Origin: AP-15 sp963845735
GTDB taxonomy: Bacteria; Pseudomonadota; Alphaproteobacteria; ATCC43930; CGMCC-115725
NCBI GenBank assembly: GCA_963845735.1
Contig: CAWJTR010000041.1
Coordinates: forward strand, 124,001 to 188,000
Reading direction: 5' to 3'
DNA: 64,000 nt
Every line of letters begins with the position of its first letter. Position 1 is the stretch's first letter. Below, in pieces: positions 55,872 to 64,000 of this stretch. The position numbers and the translations under genes were made by a program. The notes under the pieces are model-generated. The model was not told the origin of the DNA. It saw nothing but the letters and a program-made list of their open reading frames with translations, and did no database searches.

Positions 55872-56804
55872 ATGAAAATTCTTGCCTGCAACAGCAATCG
55901 GCCGCTCGCTGAAGCCATCGCCGCCTACCTCGACTTACCGTTGACCAAGGCTATCGTGCGCCGTTTCTCCGATATGGAGGTGTTTGTCGAGATTCAGGAG
56001 AACGTGCGCGGCGAGGATGTCTTTGTGATCCAATCGACCTCCTTTCCGGCAAACGACAACCTGATGGAGCTGCTGGTCAGTCTCGACGCGCTGAAGCGCA
56101 GCTCGGCGCGGCGGGTGACGGCGGTGATCCCCTATTACGGCTATGCCCGGCAAGACCGCAAATCCGCGCCGCGTACCCCGATCTCGGCCAAGCTTGTCGC
56201 CAACATGATCACTGCGGCCGGCGCCGACCGCGTGCTGACCCTCGATCTCCACGCCGGACAGATCCAGGGTTTCTTCGATATCCCGACCGATAATTTATAC
56301 GCCGAGCCGGTGCTGGTGAAGGACATCCGCGATCATCACGCCCTCCGCGACCTCATTATCGTATCGCCGGATGTGGGCGGCGTCTTTCGCGCTCGGCAGT
56401 TTGCCCGCCGGCTCGACGCCGACCTCGCGATCATCGACAAGCGTCGCGAGCGCGCAGGCGTGTCCGAGGTCATGAACATCATCGGCGATGTCGCCGGGCG
56501 TCGCTGCATCCTGGTCGACGACATGGTCGACACCGCCGGCACTTTGTGCAACGCGGCCAGGGCGTTGATCGGCGCCGGCGCGTCCGCGGTGTTCTCCTAC
56601 GTCTCGCATGGGGTGCTGTCGGGCGGCGCGGTGGCCCAGGTCATCGATTCGCCGATCGAAATGCTGGTCACGACCGACAGCATCGTCGCGACCGAGGCGG
56701 TGCGGCAAGCGAACAACATCCGCCAGGTGTCGATTGCGCCGTTGATGGCCGAGGCGATCCGCCGGATCAGCGAGGAGCGTTCGGTCTCGAGCCTATTCGA
56801 TTGA
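55872..56804 (+). CDS. prs: ribose-phosphate pyrophosphokinase
   Basis: A 310-residue enzyme making PRPP from ribose-5-phosphate and ATP. MKILACNSNRPLAEAIAAYL, FSDMEVFVEIQENVRGEDVF, VIPYYGYARQDRKSAPRTPI, VLTLDLHAGQIQGFFDIPTD and the PRPP loop CILVDDMVDTAGTLCNAARA are conserved. I begin at the ATG before KILAC; upstream sequence in the same frame is not conserved-looking. Stands 140 bases after the lipoprotein gene. Confidence 0.96.
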   Translation: MKILACNSNRPLAEAIAAYLDLPLTKAIVRRFSDMEVFVEIQENVRGEDVFVIQSTSFPANDNLMELLVSLDALKRSSARRVTAVIPYYGYARQDRKSAPRTPISAKLVANMITAAGADRVLTLDLHAGQIQGFFDIPTDNLYAEPVLVKDIRDHHALRDLIIVSPDVGGVFRARQFARRLDADLAIIDKRRERAGVSEVMNIIGDVAGRRCILVDDMVDTAGTLCNAARALIGAGASAVFSYVSHGVLSGGAVAQVIDSPIEMLVTTDSIVATEAVRQANNIRQVSIAPLMAEAIRRISEERSVSSLFD

Positions 56805-56827
56805 GCCTCGCGGCTCGTCCCACGACA

Positions 56828-57955
56828 ATGAACCCTGCGATCACCCCGATCACGATGCCCAAATGGGGGCTGACGATGACCGAGGGCAAGGTCGTCGGCT
56901 GGCTCAAGCGGGAAGGACAGCATTTCGCGGCGGGCGAGGAACTCCTGGAGATCGAGACGACCAAGATCACCAATGTCCTCGAAATCCCGGAGGGCGGCGT
57001 CTTGCGACGGATCGTGGCGCAAGCCGGGGCCACCTTGCCGGTCGGCGCCTTGCTTGCAGTAGTCGCGCCCGAGACCGTGCCCCAAGCCGAGATCGACGCG
57101 TACGTAGCCGAGTTCGCCGCCATCGAACCCGCGGTCGAGAGCGGCGCGGAAGCTGAGGCGATCCAGCCACAAGAGATCGACGCCGCTGGGCGGCGGCTGC
57201 GCTACCTGGAACTCGGCGAAGGCGGCAACCTCCCAGTCGTGCTGATCCACGGCTTCGGCGGCGACCTCAACACCTGGATGTTCACCCAGCCGGCGCTTGC
57301 CGAGAGCCGGCGCACGATCGCTCTCGACCTCCCCGGGCATGGCGGCTCGGTTAAGGAGGTGGGGTCGGGCGATCCTGAAAGCTTGGCCGACGCGATCGAG
57401 GCCGTGGTGGATGGGCTCGCGGTCGGGCGGATACATCTCGTCGGGCACTCGATGGGCGGCGCGCTAGCGGCATTGACGGCGTTGCGGCGGCCGGAGCGCA
57501 TTGCGAGCCTGACCCTGATCGCCTCGGCCGGGTTTGGGCCGGAGCTCAACGCCGCCTTTATCGACGGCTTCGTCCGCGCCGCGCGCCGCCGCGAGGCGAT
57601 CGAGGCGCTCAATCAACTGGTTCACGACCCGGCGCTGGTCAGCCGCGCGATGGTCGAGGAAGTCTTGCGCTATAAGCGCTTGGACGGCGTCACCGCGGCG
57701 CTGACGACGATCGCTGGAGCGTGGTTCGCCGGTGGCCGGCAAGCGCTCGACCTGACCGGCCGGATCGGCGCAATCACGCTCCCGGTGCAGCTGATTTGGG
57801 GCCGCGACGACCGCATCATCCCGGTCGAGCACGCCGAGGCGCTCGCCTCACGCTGGCCGGTGCACATTCTCGACGAGACCGGACATCTGCCGCATCTGGA
57901 AAAGTCCGGCGAGGTCAACCGGCTGATCAAGGCGTTCATCGATCGCCACGCCTGA
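56828..57955 (+). CDS. AcoC-like lipoyl-domain alpha/beta hydrolase
   Basis: A 375-residue protein combining a lipoyl domain (MPKWGLTMTEGKVVGWLKRE, with the modified Lys in EIETTKITNVLE, about residue 45) and an alpha/beta hydrolase (VVLIHGFGGDLNTW, nucleophile GHSMGGALAA, and His in DETGHLPHLE). This is the structure of the acetoin dehydrogenase E2 subunit AcoC, which transfers acetyl to CoA. It follows prs by 23 bases. Its E1 and E3 partners are not adjacent; an E1-beta gene lies 5 kb away. Acetoin as substrate is inferred only. Confidence 0.84.
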   Translation: MNPAITPITMPKWGLTMTEGKVVGWLKREGQHFAAGEELLEIETTKITNVLEIPEGGVLRRIVAQAGATLPVGALLAVVAPETVPQAEIDAYVAEFAAIEPAVESGAEAEAIQPQEIDAAGRRLRYLELGEGGNLPVVLIHGFGGDLNTWMFTQPALAESRRTIALDLPGHGGSVKEVGSGDPESLADAIEAVVDGLAVGRIHLVGHSMGGALAALTALRRPERIASLTLIASAGFGPELNAAFIDGFVRAARRREAIEALNQLVHDPALVSRAMVEEVLRYKRLDGVTAALTTIAGAWFAGGRQALDLTGRIGAITLPVQLIWGRDDRIIPVEHAEALASRWPVHILDETGHLPHLEKSGEVNRLIKAFIDRHA

Positions 57956-57983
57956 CGCTGCGCGGTACTGCCGGGACCTGGCG

Positions 57984-58697
57984 TCAGCAGCCGAGCTTGG
58001 CGGCGAGGTCGATAAAGCTGTCGGCGATCACATCGAAATCGTGCTCGGCCTTGAAATCGCGGGTCTTGTTGGGGCCCTGCTCCAATGGCCGGCTGACAAA
58101 GGCGGTGTGGAAGCCGCGGCCGCGCGCCGCGACCAGATCGCCATTATGCGCCGCGACCATCATGCACTCTTCGGGCTTCAGATCGAGAAAGGCGGCGGTG
58201 CGGTCATAAGCCTCGGGCTGCGGCTTGTAGGCGTGGGCGACTTCGGCGCCGAGGATCGCGTCCCACGGCAATCCTGCGTATTTGGCCATGTTGACCATCA
58301 GCGCGACATTGCCGTTCGACAAGGTCACCAGGATGAATTTGCGCTTGAGCCGGGTCAGGCCCTCGACGGTATCCGGCCACCCGTCGAGGCGATGCCAGGC
58401 ACGGTTCAGGTGGTCGATCTCCGCCTTGCTGAGCCCTGAGATCCCGAACTCCGGCAACAGCTCGACCAGGTTCTCGCGATGCAGGTCGTCGAGCCGGGTC
58501 CATGGGCGCTCGCCATTGCGCACTTTGGCCATCGCCGGCTGGTAGCGCGCCCGCCACTGATCGGCAAAAGCGTGCCAGTCCTTGTCGTAGCCCTTTGGCC
58601 CGAGAAGAGCCTTGGCCTCGCGCGCAATGCTGTCGCGCCAGTTCACCACCGTGCCGAACACGTCAAAAGTCAGGGCCTTTACATCCGAAAGCGCCAT
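57984..58697 (-). CDS. haloacid dehalogenase type II (HAD superfamily)
   Basis: A 237-residue hydrolase. The nucleophile Asp lies in KALTFDVFGTVVNWRDSI; WPDTVEGLTRLKRKFILVTL, SNGNVALMVNMAKYAGLPWD and YKPQPEAYDRTAAFLDLKPE are typical of L-2-haloacid dehalogenases. It probably hydrolyses a 2-haloacid or a related carbon-halogen or phosphate bond. It converges on the AcoC-like gene 28 bases away. Confidence 0.88.
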   Translation of the reverse strand: MALSDVKALTFDVFGTVVNWRDSIAREAKALLGPKGYDKDWHAFADQWRARYQPAMAKVRNGERPWTRLDDLHRENLVELLPEFGISGLSKAEIDHLNRAWHRLDGWPDTVEGLTRLKRKFILVTLSNGNVALMVNMAKYAGLPWDAILGAEVAHAYKPQPEAYDRTAAFLDLKPEECMMVAAHNGDLVAARGRGFHTAFVSRPLEQGPNKTRDFKAEHDFDVIADSFIDLAAKLGC

Positions 58698-59056
58698 CGT
58701 CCGACCTTCCCTCTTGCCTGTTCCCGCTCCCGGCGGGTGTGGCGCAGCTGCGGGGCATCGTCAACCACCGTAATCGCGGGTCGAGCATAAAATCCCTGTT
58801 CTTTCGAGCGGCGGTGTGGCTGGCGCCGACCAGGGCATCTGTTGGCCAAACTCCGGCAATCGGCGGCCAACGGGTTGGCGACGATCGAATTTCGTTGCGG
58901 CGCGCCTCGCCGAGACGGAGAATCGCGCCAACAGACCGGGCTTCAGGGGAATGTCGGCTCCCTAACCCTGCCGCGAAGCGGGGGAGGAGCGGGCATGGCG
59001 CCGCTGCAAGCGACGGAGGACATTTTCGCACTCATCTTTCCGGGAGGAAGACGGCA
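58698..59056. other. intergenic region before the NHL-propeller gene
   Basis: About 360 bases with no supported gene. GGGAGGAAG at 59042-59050 is the ribosome binding site of the next gene. No promoter or operator was recognised. Confidence 0.45.
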
Positions 59057-59930
59057 ATGGCACAAGTTGGCACCGGCAAATATACCTACGAGCTAGTCCG
59101 CGATTTTCTCAAATCGCCCGACGGAGAACCGTTCGGGTTGGTCAGCCGGGTGGCGGCCGATGCGCAGGACCGCATCTACGTGTTCCAGCGCCGGGATCCT
59201 CCGGTCGTAGTCTTCGACCGCGAGGGGAAGCATCTGGGCTCCTGGGGCAGCGGCGCGGTCACCGACCCGCACGGGCTGAAAATCGTCGGCGACACGGTCT
59301 ACACCACCGACCGCTCCGAACTCGGTCGCGAAGTCGTTCACCTTGGACGGCAAGCCCGTATTGGAGCTGGGACAGCGCGGCGTCCACTCCGACACCGGCC
59401 ATGTCGCCAACTGGCTGGTCGAGCGCGCGGCGGGGCCGTTCAATCACCCGACCGAGATGATGGCCCACCCCAACGGCGACATTTACGTCACCGACGGCTA
59501 CCGCAACGCCCGCGTGCACCGCTTCACGCGCGATGGCCGGCTGGTCAAATCGTGGGGTACGCCGGGCCAGGCCGCGGGCCAATTCCACCTGCCGCACAGC
59601 ATCGCGTTCGACGATGACGGAAAGCTTTACGTCGCCGACCGGTCGAACAAGCGCATCCAGATCTTCTCGCCGGAGGGCGACTTTCTCGGCCAGTGGACCG
59701 GCATGGGCGGCCCTAACGACATCAGCCGCGGCAAGGACGGGAATTATTACATCGCCGAGCAGGAAGACGACGGCAAGCCCGCCTATGTGTGCGTGCGCGA
59801 TGCGAGCGGAGCAGTGCTCGCCCGGCTGGAGAGCCGCCATATCCATGGCGTGGGCGTCGACTCTCATGGCGACATCTACGCCGGATTGACCCAGGAGCGC
59901 AGCGTCGACAAGTTCGTGCGCACGGGCTGA
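59057..59930 (+). CDS. NHL-repeat six-bladed beta-propeller protein (one frame break)
   Basis: About 290 residues after correction. Blades include ADAQDRIYVFQRRDPPVVVF, AHPNGDIYVTDGYRNARVHR, FDDDGKLYVADRSNKRIQIF and DSHGDIYAGL, the NHL pattern also found in peptidyl-alpha-hydroxyglycine lyases. The frame breaks near 59332; removing one G gives EVFTLDGKPVLELG. No signal peptide is seen, so it is probably cytoplasmic. Such propellers often sit beside catabolic TPP enzymes or amidohydrolases; here a TPP enzyme follows 185 bases later. Function unknown. Confidence 0.82.
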
Positions 59931-60115
59931 ACGGCAACTCGACGGAGGCTGCCGGTCCGCAGCGCGGGCCATGTCGTTCTGCGCGTCCGGGCGGAAGGCC
60001 GCGCGCGGCGGCTGATTTTTCAGCCAGCCGGCGCGATCGGCCGCGGCCGATCTTGCCCGACCCGGCGGAATGGGCGTAATCCGGCGCGGAAGCGGCGTCG
60101 CGAGGGAGAAAGCCT

Positions 60116-61924
60116 GTGGATATTCCGTCCGAGAAGCCGGTGGAGGCCGCCGGAAATGAGATCGACCGGCCATTGCCGAGCGCGCCGTCGAACAAGATCT
60201 GGGGCAGCGACGCGATCGCCGCGGCGATCCGCGAACTCGACATCCCCTATGTCGCATTGAACCCGGGCTCGAGCTATCGCGGCCTGCACGACAGCCTCGT
60301 CAACTATCTCGGCAACCGCCGGCCGCGCATGCTGCTGTGCCTGCACGAGGAGAGTGCGGTGGCGTTGGCGCATGGCTGGGCCAAGGTCACGGGCCGGCCG
60401 ATGCTCGCCATCGTCCACGCCAATGTCGGCTTGATGCATGCGACGATGGCAATCTTCAACGCCTGGTGCGACCGGGCGCCGGTCATCGTGCTCGGCGCCA
60501 CCGGCGCGCTCGATGCGACACGGCGGCGGCCATGGATCGAATGGATCCACACCGCGCGCGACCAGGGTGCGTTGATCCGCAACTTCTCCAAATGGGACGA
60601 CCAGCCCTCCTCGATCGGCGCGGCGCAAGAGGCTGTGTTGCGCGCCAACATGATCGCGCAGACGGCACCGCGCGGGCCGGTCTATCTCAATTTCGATCTG
60701 GCCTTGCAGGAGGACGAGATCGAAACCGTCCCGCCAATGCCCGACATCGCGCGCTTTGCGCCACCGCTGTCGCCCGAGCCCGGCGGCGCGCTGGTGCGCC
60801 AGGCGGCGGAATTGCTGGCGCGGGCCGAGCGGCCGGTGATCCTGATGGGCCGCGCCTCGCGCGATCCCGAGTCGTGGCAGCGCCGGGTGGCGCTGGCCGA
60901 GGCGGTCGGCGCGCGGGTCATGACCGACCGCAAGACCGGAGCGGTATTCCCGACCGACCACCCGTTGCATTGCCGACCGGCTATCGCTGAAGCGGTCGAG
61001 CTGATCACCGGCGCCGATGTGATCCTGAGCCTCGATTGGGTCGATCTCGCCGGCACCCTGAAGACCGCTTGCCACGGGAGACCGCCGGCCGGCAAGGTCA
61101 TCCAGATCTCGCTCGACCAGTACGTCCACAACGGCTGGAGCATGGATTACCAGGGCCTGCCGCCGGCCGATGTCTATCTGCTGGCCGAGCCCGATGCCGC
61201 GGTGCCGCCGCTGCTGGCCGCGGTCAGGGAACTGCGCCCGAACGCACCGGCATTACCGGCGCCGCTCGCGCGGCGCTCGCCGCCGCCACTATCGGCGCTG
61301 GATACCGCGCGGATCATCGAGGTGCCGATGCTGGCGACCGCGCTGAAGGAGGTGCTGGGCGACAGCGCGGCGACGATGATCCGCCTGCCGCTCTCGTGGG
61401 GCGAGCATATGTGGGATTTCCGCCACCCGCTCGATTTTCTCGGCACCGATGGCGGCGGCGGCATCGGCTCGGGGCCGGGGATGGCGGTCGGCGCCGCGCT
61501 GGCGTTGCGCGACACCGGAAGCGGGCGGCTGCCGGTCGCGATCCTCGGCGACGGCGATTTCCTGATGGGGGTCACCGCCTTGTGGACGGCGGTGCACAAC
61601 AGCATCCCGCTGCTGGTGGTGATCGCCAACAACCGCTCGTTCTTCAACGACGAATTGCACCAGGAGCGGGTCGCGCGCGACCGCGGCCGGCCGGTCGAGA
61701 ACCGCTGGATCGGCCAGTCGATCCGCGATCCCGACATCGACCTCGCCACCCTCGCGCGCGGCCAGGGCTGCCTCGGCATCGGCCCGGTCGAGGACCCGAA
61801 AAAGCTGGTCGCGGCGATAACCGAGGCGGTCGCCGCGGTCCGCGCCGGCAAGGTCTGCGTCGTCGACGTCCGCGTCGCCGTCGGCTACGACCCCGGCGGC
61901 GCCGCCGGCATCATCGGGCGTTAG
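60116..61924 (+). CDS. acetolactate-synthase-like thiamine diphosphate enzyme
   Basis: A 602-residue TPP enzyme of the acetolactate synthase / benzoylformate decarboxylase group. The Glu that activates the cofactor lies in CLHEESAVALAHGWAKVTGR; the central domain has PVILMGRASRDPESWQRR; the TPP/Mg motif is LGDGDFLMGVTALWTAVHNS followed by VIANNRSFFND. GTG start after GAGAAAGCCT. The N-terminal YVALNPGSSYRGLHDSLVNY and SFFNDELHQERVARDRGRP are found in uncharacterised members linked to catabolic clusters. Substrate unknown. Confidence 0.87.
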   Translation: MDIPSEKPVEAAGNEIDRPLPSAPSNKIWGSDAIAAAIRELDIPYVALNPGSSYRGLHDSLVNYLGNRRPRMLLCLHEESAVALAHGWAKVTGRPMLAIVHANVGLMHATMAIFNAWCDRAPVIVLGATGALDATRRRPWIEWIHTARDQGALIRNFSKWDDQPSSIGAAQEAVLRANMIAQTAPRGPVYLNFDLALQEDEIETVPPMPDIARFAPPLSPEPGGALVRQAAELLARAERPVILMGRASRDPESWQRRVALAEAVGARVMTDRKTGAVFPTDHPLHCRPAIAEAVELITGADVILSLDWVDLAGTLKTACHGRPPAGKVIQISLDQYVHNGWSMDYQGLPPADVYLLAEPDAAVPPLLAAVRELRPNAPALPAPLARRSPPPLSALDTARIIEVPMLATALKEVLGDSAATMIRLPLSWGEHMWDFRHPLDFLGTDGGGGIGSGPGMAVGAALALRDTGSGRLPVAILGDGDFLMGVTALWTAVHNSIPLLVVIANNRSFFNDELHQERVARDRGRPVENRWIGQSIRDPDIDLATLARGQGCLGIGPVEDPKKLVAAITEAVAAVRAGKVCVVDVRVAVGYDPGGAAGIIGR

Positions 61925-62332
61925 CCGCGCGTCGCTACCGGCAGTACCGATCTGCCGAACCAGCTCCGAGTATGGCGCGAGCCGCGGATCCGCCGTGTAG
62001 AGGAACGCGGGCTCGGCGATCGCCTGTGCGACCAACATCCGATCGAACGGATCGCGGTGCAGGTGGGGCAATTCGGCGACAAGTGCTGCAACGCTCGAAG
62101 CGAGGACCAGTTCGGTCAGTCCGGCGTCGAGCGCTTCCCTGAGAACTCCTATGGGATCGACTACGAAATCGGCGCGCCGCAATCCCGCCTTGATCGCGAT
62201 TTCCCAAATGCTGACAGCGCTGAACAGCACTTCGTTTTCGACTGAGCGGATTGCGGCGCGCGTGTTCTGATCGAGCCGGTCGGGTTCCGCCAATGCCCAC
62301 AATAGAACATGGGTGTCGAGCAAGATCCTCAC
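61921..62332 (-). CDS. VapC-type PIN-domain toxin ribonuclease
   Basis: PIN domain: MRILLDTHVLLWALAEPDRL with the first Asp, VSIWEIAIKAGLRR with Glu, HRDPFDRMLVAQAIAEPAFL and YTADPRLAPYSELVRQI with the later Asp residues. This is the YefM/Phd-associated VapC branch. In the raw frame no stop appears until deep inside the convergent TPP gene; with one base removed near the end the TAA at 61921 gives about 136 residues, the normal size. GTG start overlapping the antitoxin stop (GTGA). Confidence 0.86.
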
Positions 62333-62568
62333 TCACGGCCCTCGAACGCGTCGAGAATGTCGTCCGGCAGCGGCGCGTCGAAATCCTCAGGAATTTTTAT
62401 TTTGCCGCGCAATCCTCCAAGGCGGCGCGGCGGCCGCGAGTCGGTTAGAGCCACCAGCCGGGCGACGGGCTTGCCCGCTTTGGCGATGATGATTTCTTCG
62501 CCTTTGGCGGCATCATCGACGAGCCGCGAGAGCTGAGTTTTTGCAGCGTGAATGTTGACGGTACGCAT
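62329..62568 (-). CDS. Phd/YefM-type antitoxin
   Basis: A 79-residue antitoxin: MRTVNIHAAKTQLSRLVDDA, GEEIIIAKAGKPVARLVALT at the DNA-binding N-terminus, then PPRRLGGLRGKIKIPEDFDA and LPDDILDAFEG, the toxin-wrapping tail. It neutralises the PIN toxin and, with it, should repress the operon. The palindrome just upstream is a suitable operator. Confidence 0.9.
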   Translation of the reverse strand: MRTVNIHAAKTQLSRLVDDAAKGEEIIIAKAGKPVARLVALTDSRPPRRLGGLRGKIKIPEDFDAPLPDDILDAFEGRE

Positions 62569-62579
62569 CGGCCAGCTCC

Positions 62580-62598
62580 GACTAAACTAAGCTTAGTC
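62580..62598 (-). promoter_or_regulatory. palindromic operator candidate of the toxin-antitoxin operon
   Basis: ACTAAGCTTAGT at 62586-62597 is a perfect 12-base palindrome embedded in a wider GACTAA...TTAGTC pair, 12 bases upstream of the antitoxin start. Its A+T richness also suits a -10 region, so antitoxin binding there would block the promoter. Confidence 0.6.
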
Positions 62599-62722
62599 TA
62601 GGACCTGCCGTCGCTTGTGCATACCTGATTTTTGCGCCGCCGAACCAATTTGGATGATAAGGAACGCCGTAACCGGGTCCTGGCGGCAGGAAGTTTTAGC
62701 CGCGTCGGCGACAATTATCTTC

Positions 62723-63736
62723 TCATCGCCGATAGCCGTACACTTCGCGCACCCCCTCGGCGATGCGCTCGGGGCTTGGGATATAGAGCTTTTCGAGCGA
62801 GGGCGCGAACGGCACCGGGGTGTGCGGCGCCGTCACCCGCTTGACCGGGGCCTTGAGCGCGGCAAATGCCTTCTCGACCGCGAGCGCCGCGATGTCGGCG
62901 GCCATGTTGCAGCGCGGCGTCGCTTCGTCGACGATGACGAGCCGGCCGGTGCGCTCGATGCTTTCGAGGATCGTGTCCTCGTCGAGCGGTGAGGTCGTGC
63001 GCGGGTCGATCAGCTCGCACTCGATCCCTTCCTTGGCCAAGGCCTCGGCCGCCTCGCTCGCGTAATGCACCATGCGCGACAGCGCCACGACCGTCACGTC
63101 GTCGCCGTCGCGCACGATGTTGGCTTCGCCGAACGGGATCGTATAGGGCTCGTCCGGGACCTCGGCGCGCAAATCGTACATCAGCTTGTGTTCGCAGAAA
63201 ATCACCGGGTCGTCGTCGCGGATCGCCTCGATCAACAGCCCCTTGGCGTCATAGGCGTTCGACGGCACCACGCATTTGAGCCCCGGAACCGAGGTGAAGA
63301 TGTGGTAGGGGCTCTGCGAATGCTGGGCCGCGGCGCTGCGGCCGGCGCCGATCATCGTGCGGATCACCAGCGGCGTCTTGGCCTTTCCGCCGAACATGTA
63401 GCGGAACTTGGCCGCCTGATTGAAGATCTGGTCAAAGCAGACGCCGAAAAAGTCGGAGAACATCAGCTCGGCAACCGGGCGCAACCCGGTCACCGCTGCG
63501 CCCGCCGCCGCACCCATGATCGCCGATTCGGTAATCGGCGTGTCGATCACCCGCCCCTCGCCGAACTCGGCGAAGAGTCCTTTGGTCACACCGAGGACCC
63601 CGCCATACGCATCGCGCTGGCCGTCGGTCCCGGCCCCGCCGGCGACATCCTCGCCGATCACGACGACGCGCGGGTCGCGCCGCATCTCCTGGGCCAATGC
63701 CTCGTTCAACGCCTGGCGGATCGATTTCTGCGGCAT
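62723..63736 (-). CDS. 2-oxo acid / acetoin dehydrogenase E1 component, beta subunit
   Basis: A 337-residue transketolase-like subunit. MPQKSIRQALNEALAQEMRR, VVVIGEDVAGGAGTDG, ITESAIMGAAAGAAVTGLRP, SQSPYHIFTSVPGLKCVVPS and LIDPRTTSPLDEDTILESIE match the beta subunit of acetoin or pyruvate dehydrogenase E1. It needs an alpha subunit, which is not encoded on either side: the next gene upstream is a glycosyltransferase and downstream lies the antitoxin. I start at MPQKS, not at the longer upstream frame, which overlaps the glycosyltransferase tail. Confidence 0.9.
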   Translation of the reverse strand: MPQKSIRQALNEALAQEMRRDPRVVVIGEDVAGGAGTDGQRDAYGGVLGVTKGLFAEFGEGRVIDTPITESAIMGAAAGAAVTGLRPVAELMFSDFFGVCFDQIFNQAAKFRYMFGGKAKTPLVIRTMIGAGRSAAAQHSQSPYHIFTSVPGLKCVVPSNAYDAKGLLIEAIRDDDPVIFCEHKLMYDLRAEVPDEPYTIPFGEANIVRDGDDVTVVALSRMVHYASEAAEALAKEGIECELIDPRTTSPLDEDTILESIERTGRLVIVDEATPRCNMAADIAALAVEKAFAALKAPVKRVTAPHTPVPFAPSLEKLYIPSPERIAEGVREVYGYRR

Positions 63737-63780
63737 GACGGCCTCCTCGCTCGCCCGGTGATCATACAGGGCGCCGGCAC

Positions 63781-64000
63781 CTAGCCATAATGCTTGAAGC
63801 TCGCCCAGGCCTTGTCCATCGGCGGATGCCGGCCGCGGCAGACCCACAGCGTCCGGCCTGTCTCCATCGGCATTGCCCACGGGCTGTCGGTCATACCGGC
63901 GGCCGTGCACGACGCGTAGGCCTTGAGCAGAGCTTCGGGTTTGCCGCCGAGCCGGATGACGACGCTTCCGTCATGGCCGCGCGGTCCCCACAGGTAGTAA
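63781..64000 (-). CDS. GT39-type membrane glycosyltransferase, C-terminal part (runs off the window)
   Basis: Only the last 72 residues are present: YYLWGPRGHDGSVVIRLGG, ASCTAAGMTDSPWAMPMETG and WVCRGRHPPMDKAWASFKHY then TAG. This soluble C-terminal tail is typical of the ArnT/dolichyl-phosphate-mannose-type (GT39) glycosyltransferases that use polyprenyl-phosphate sugars. The gene starts beyond base 64000. It ends 44 bases before the E1-beta start on the same strand. Confidence 0.72.
   Translation of the reverse strand, partial: YYLWGPRGHDGSVVIRLGGKPEALLKAYASCTAAGMTDSPWAMPMETGRTLWVCRGRHPPMDKAWASFKHYG

Noticed and set aside
61289..61920. A 347-residue toxin protein reading far into the convergent TPP gene
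   Set aside because: The extra sequence is antisense to a well-supported enzyme; the PIN domain is complete without it.
63737..63910. 58-codon upstream extension of E1-beta
   Set aside because: It is an alternative frame across the GT39 tail; family members begin at MPQKS-like sequence.

Overview
The window is chromosomal DNA of a high-G+C alphaproteobacterium. The evidence is the conserved block rnd, kdsD, lptC, lptA, lptB, rpoN, hpf, ptsN next to the Hsp20/DUF1150 pair, the cytochrome bc1 genes petB and petC, a complex I NDUFA9-type protein, MidA (NDUFAF7 family), and hemF with trmL. Genus cannot be settled; Rhodospirillales or Rhizobiales would both fit. There is one tRNA gene (Leu, CAG), no rRNA and no CRISPR array.

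Layout. 0.1-2.2 kb: two exporters (MFS, TauE/SafE). 2.3-7.1 kb: accessory island of lower G+C with a coiled-coil sulfotransferase, an IS1380-family remnant, a radical SAM/SPASM enzyme and a broken GIY-YIG gene between short palindromes. 7.1-14.6 kb: a FadJ-type beta-oxidation enzyme, then a TetR regulator divergent from a PspA-like / YiaA / Aas operon, with three copies of one operator between them. 14.6-18.9 kb: AlkB-like oxygenase, VOC protein, a truncated duplicate of a secreted LVIVD beta-propeller, the intact propeller and a BamE-like protein. 19-28 kb: rph-rdgB, ugpBAE without ugpC, a YgjP-type metallopeptidase, cupin, AmpG-like permease, cyclophilin, NDUFA9 and a zinc alcohol dehydrogenase. 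29-35.7 kb: MgtA-type ATPase, an HlyD/DUF2955 efflux pair and an AI-2E family protein. 36-43.5 kb: LPS transport and nitrogen-regulation block. 43.5-49.2 kb: DUF1150/Hsp20, Tim44-like protein, trmL-hemF, bc1 complex. 49-58 kb: MTA salvage (mtnP, mtnA), glyoxalase-like protein, lgt-midA-pgeF-lipoprotein, prs, an AcoC-like lipoyl hydrolase and a haloacid dehalogenase. 59-64 kb: NHL propeller, acetolactate-synthase-like TPP enzyme, VapBC-type toxin-antitoxin, an E1-beta subunit without E1-alpha beside it, and the tail of a GT39-type glycosyltransferase.

Two things matter most to a reader. First, about 28 reading frames breaks occur in some twenty genes, including housekeeping genes (petB, lptA, hemF, rph), and by hand every one is repaired by removing a single base. 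This points to insertion errors in the sequence rather than gene decay, so affected genes are given here as one CDS each with lengths after correction. Second, the best candidates for new biology are the TetR-controlled PspA/YiaA/Aas membrane-repair operon with triplicated TTGAAC-N3-GTTCAA operators, and the low-G+C sulfotransferase / radical SAM island.
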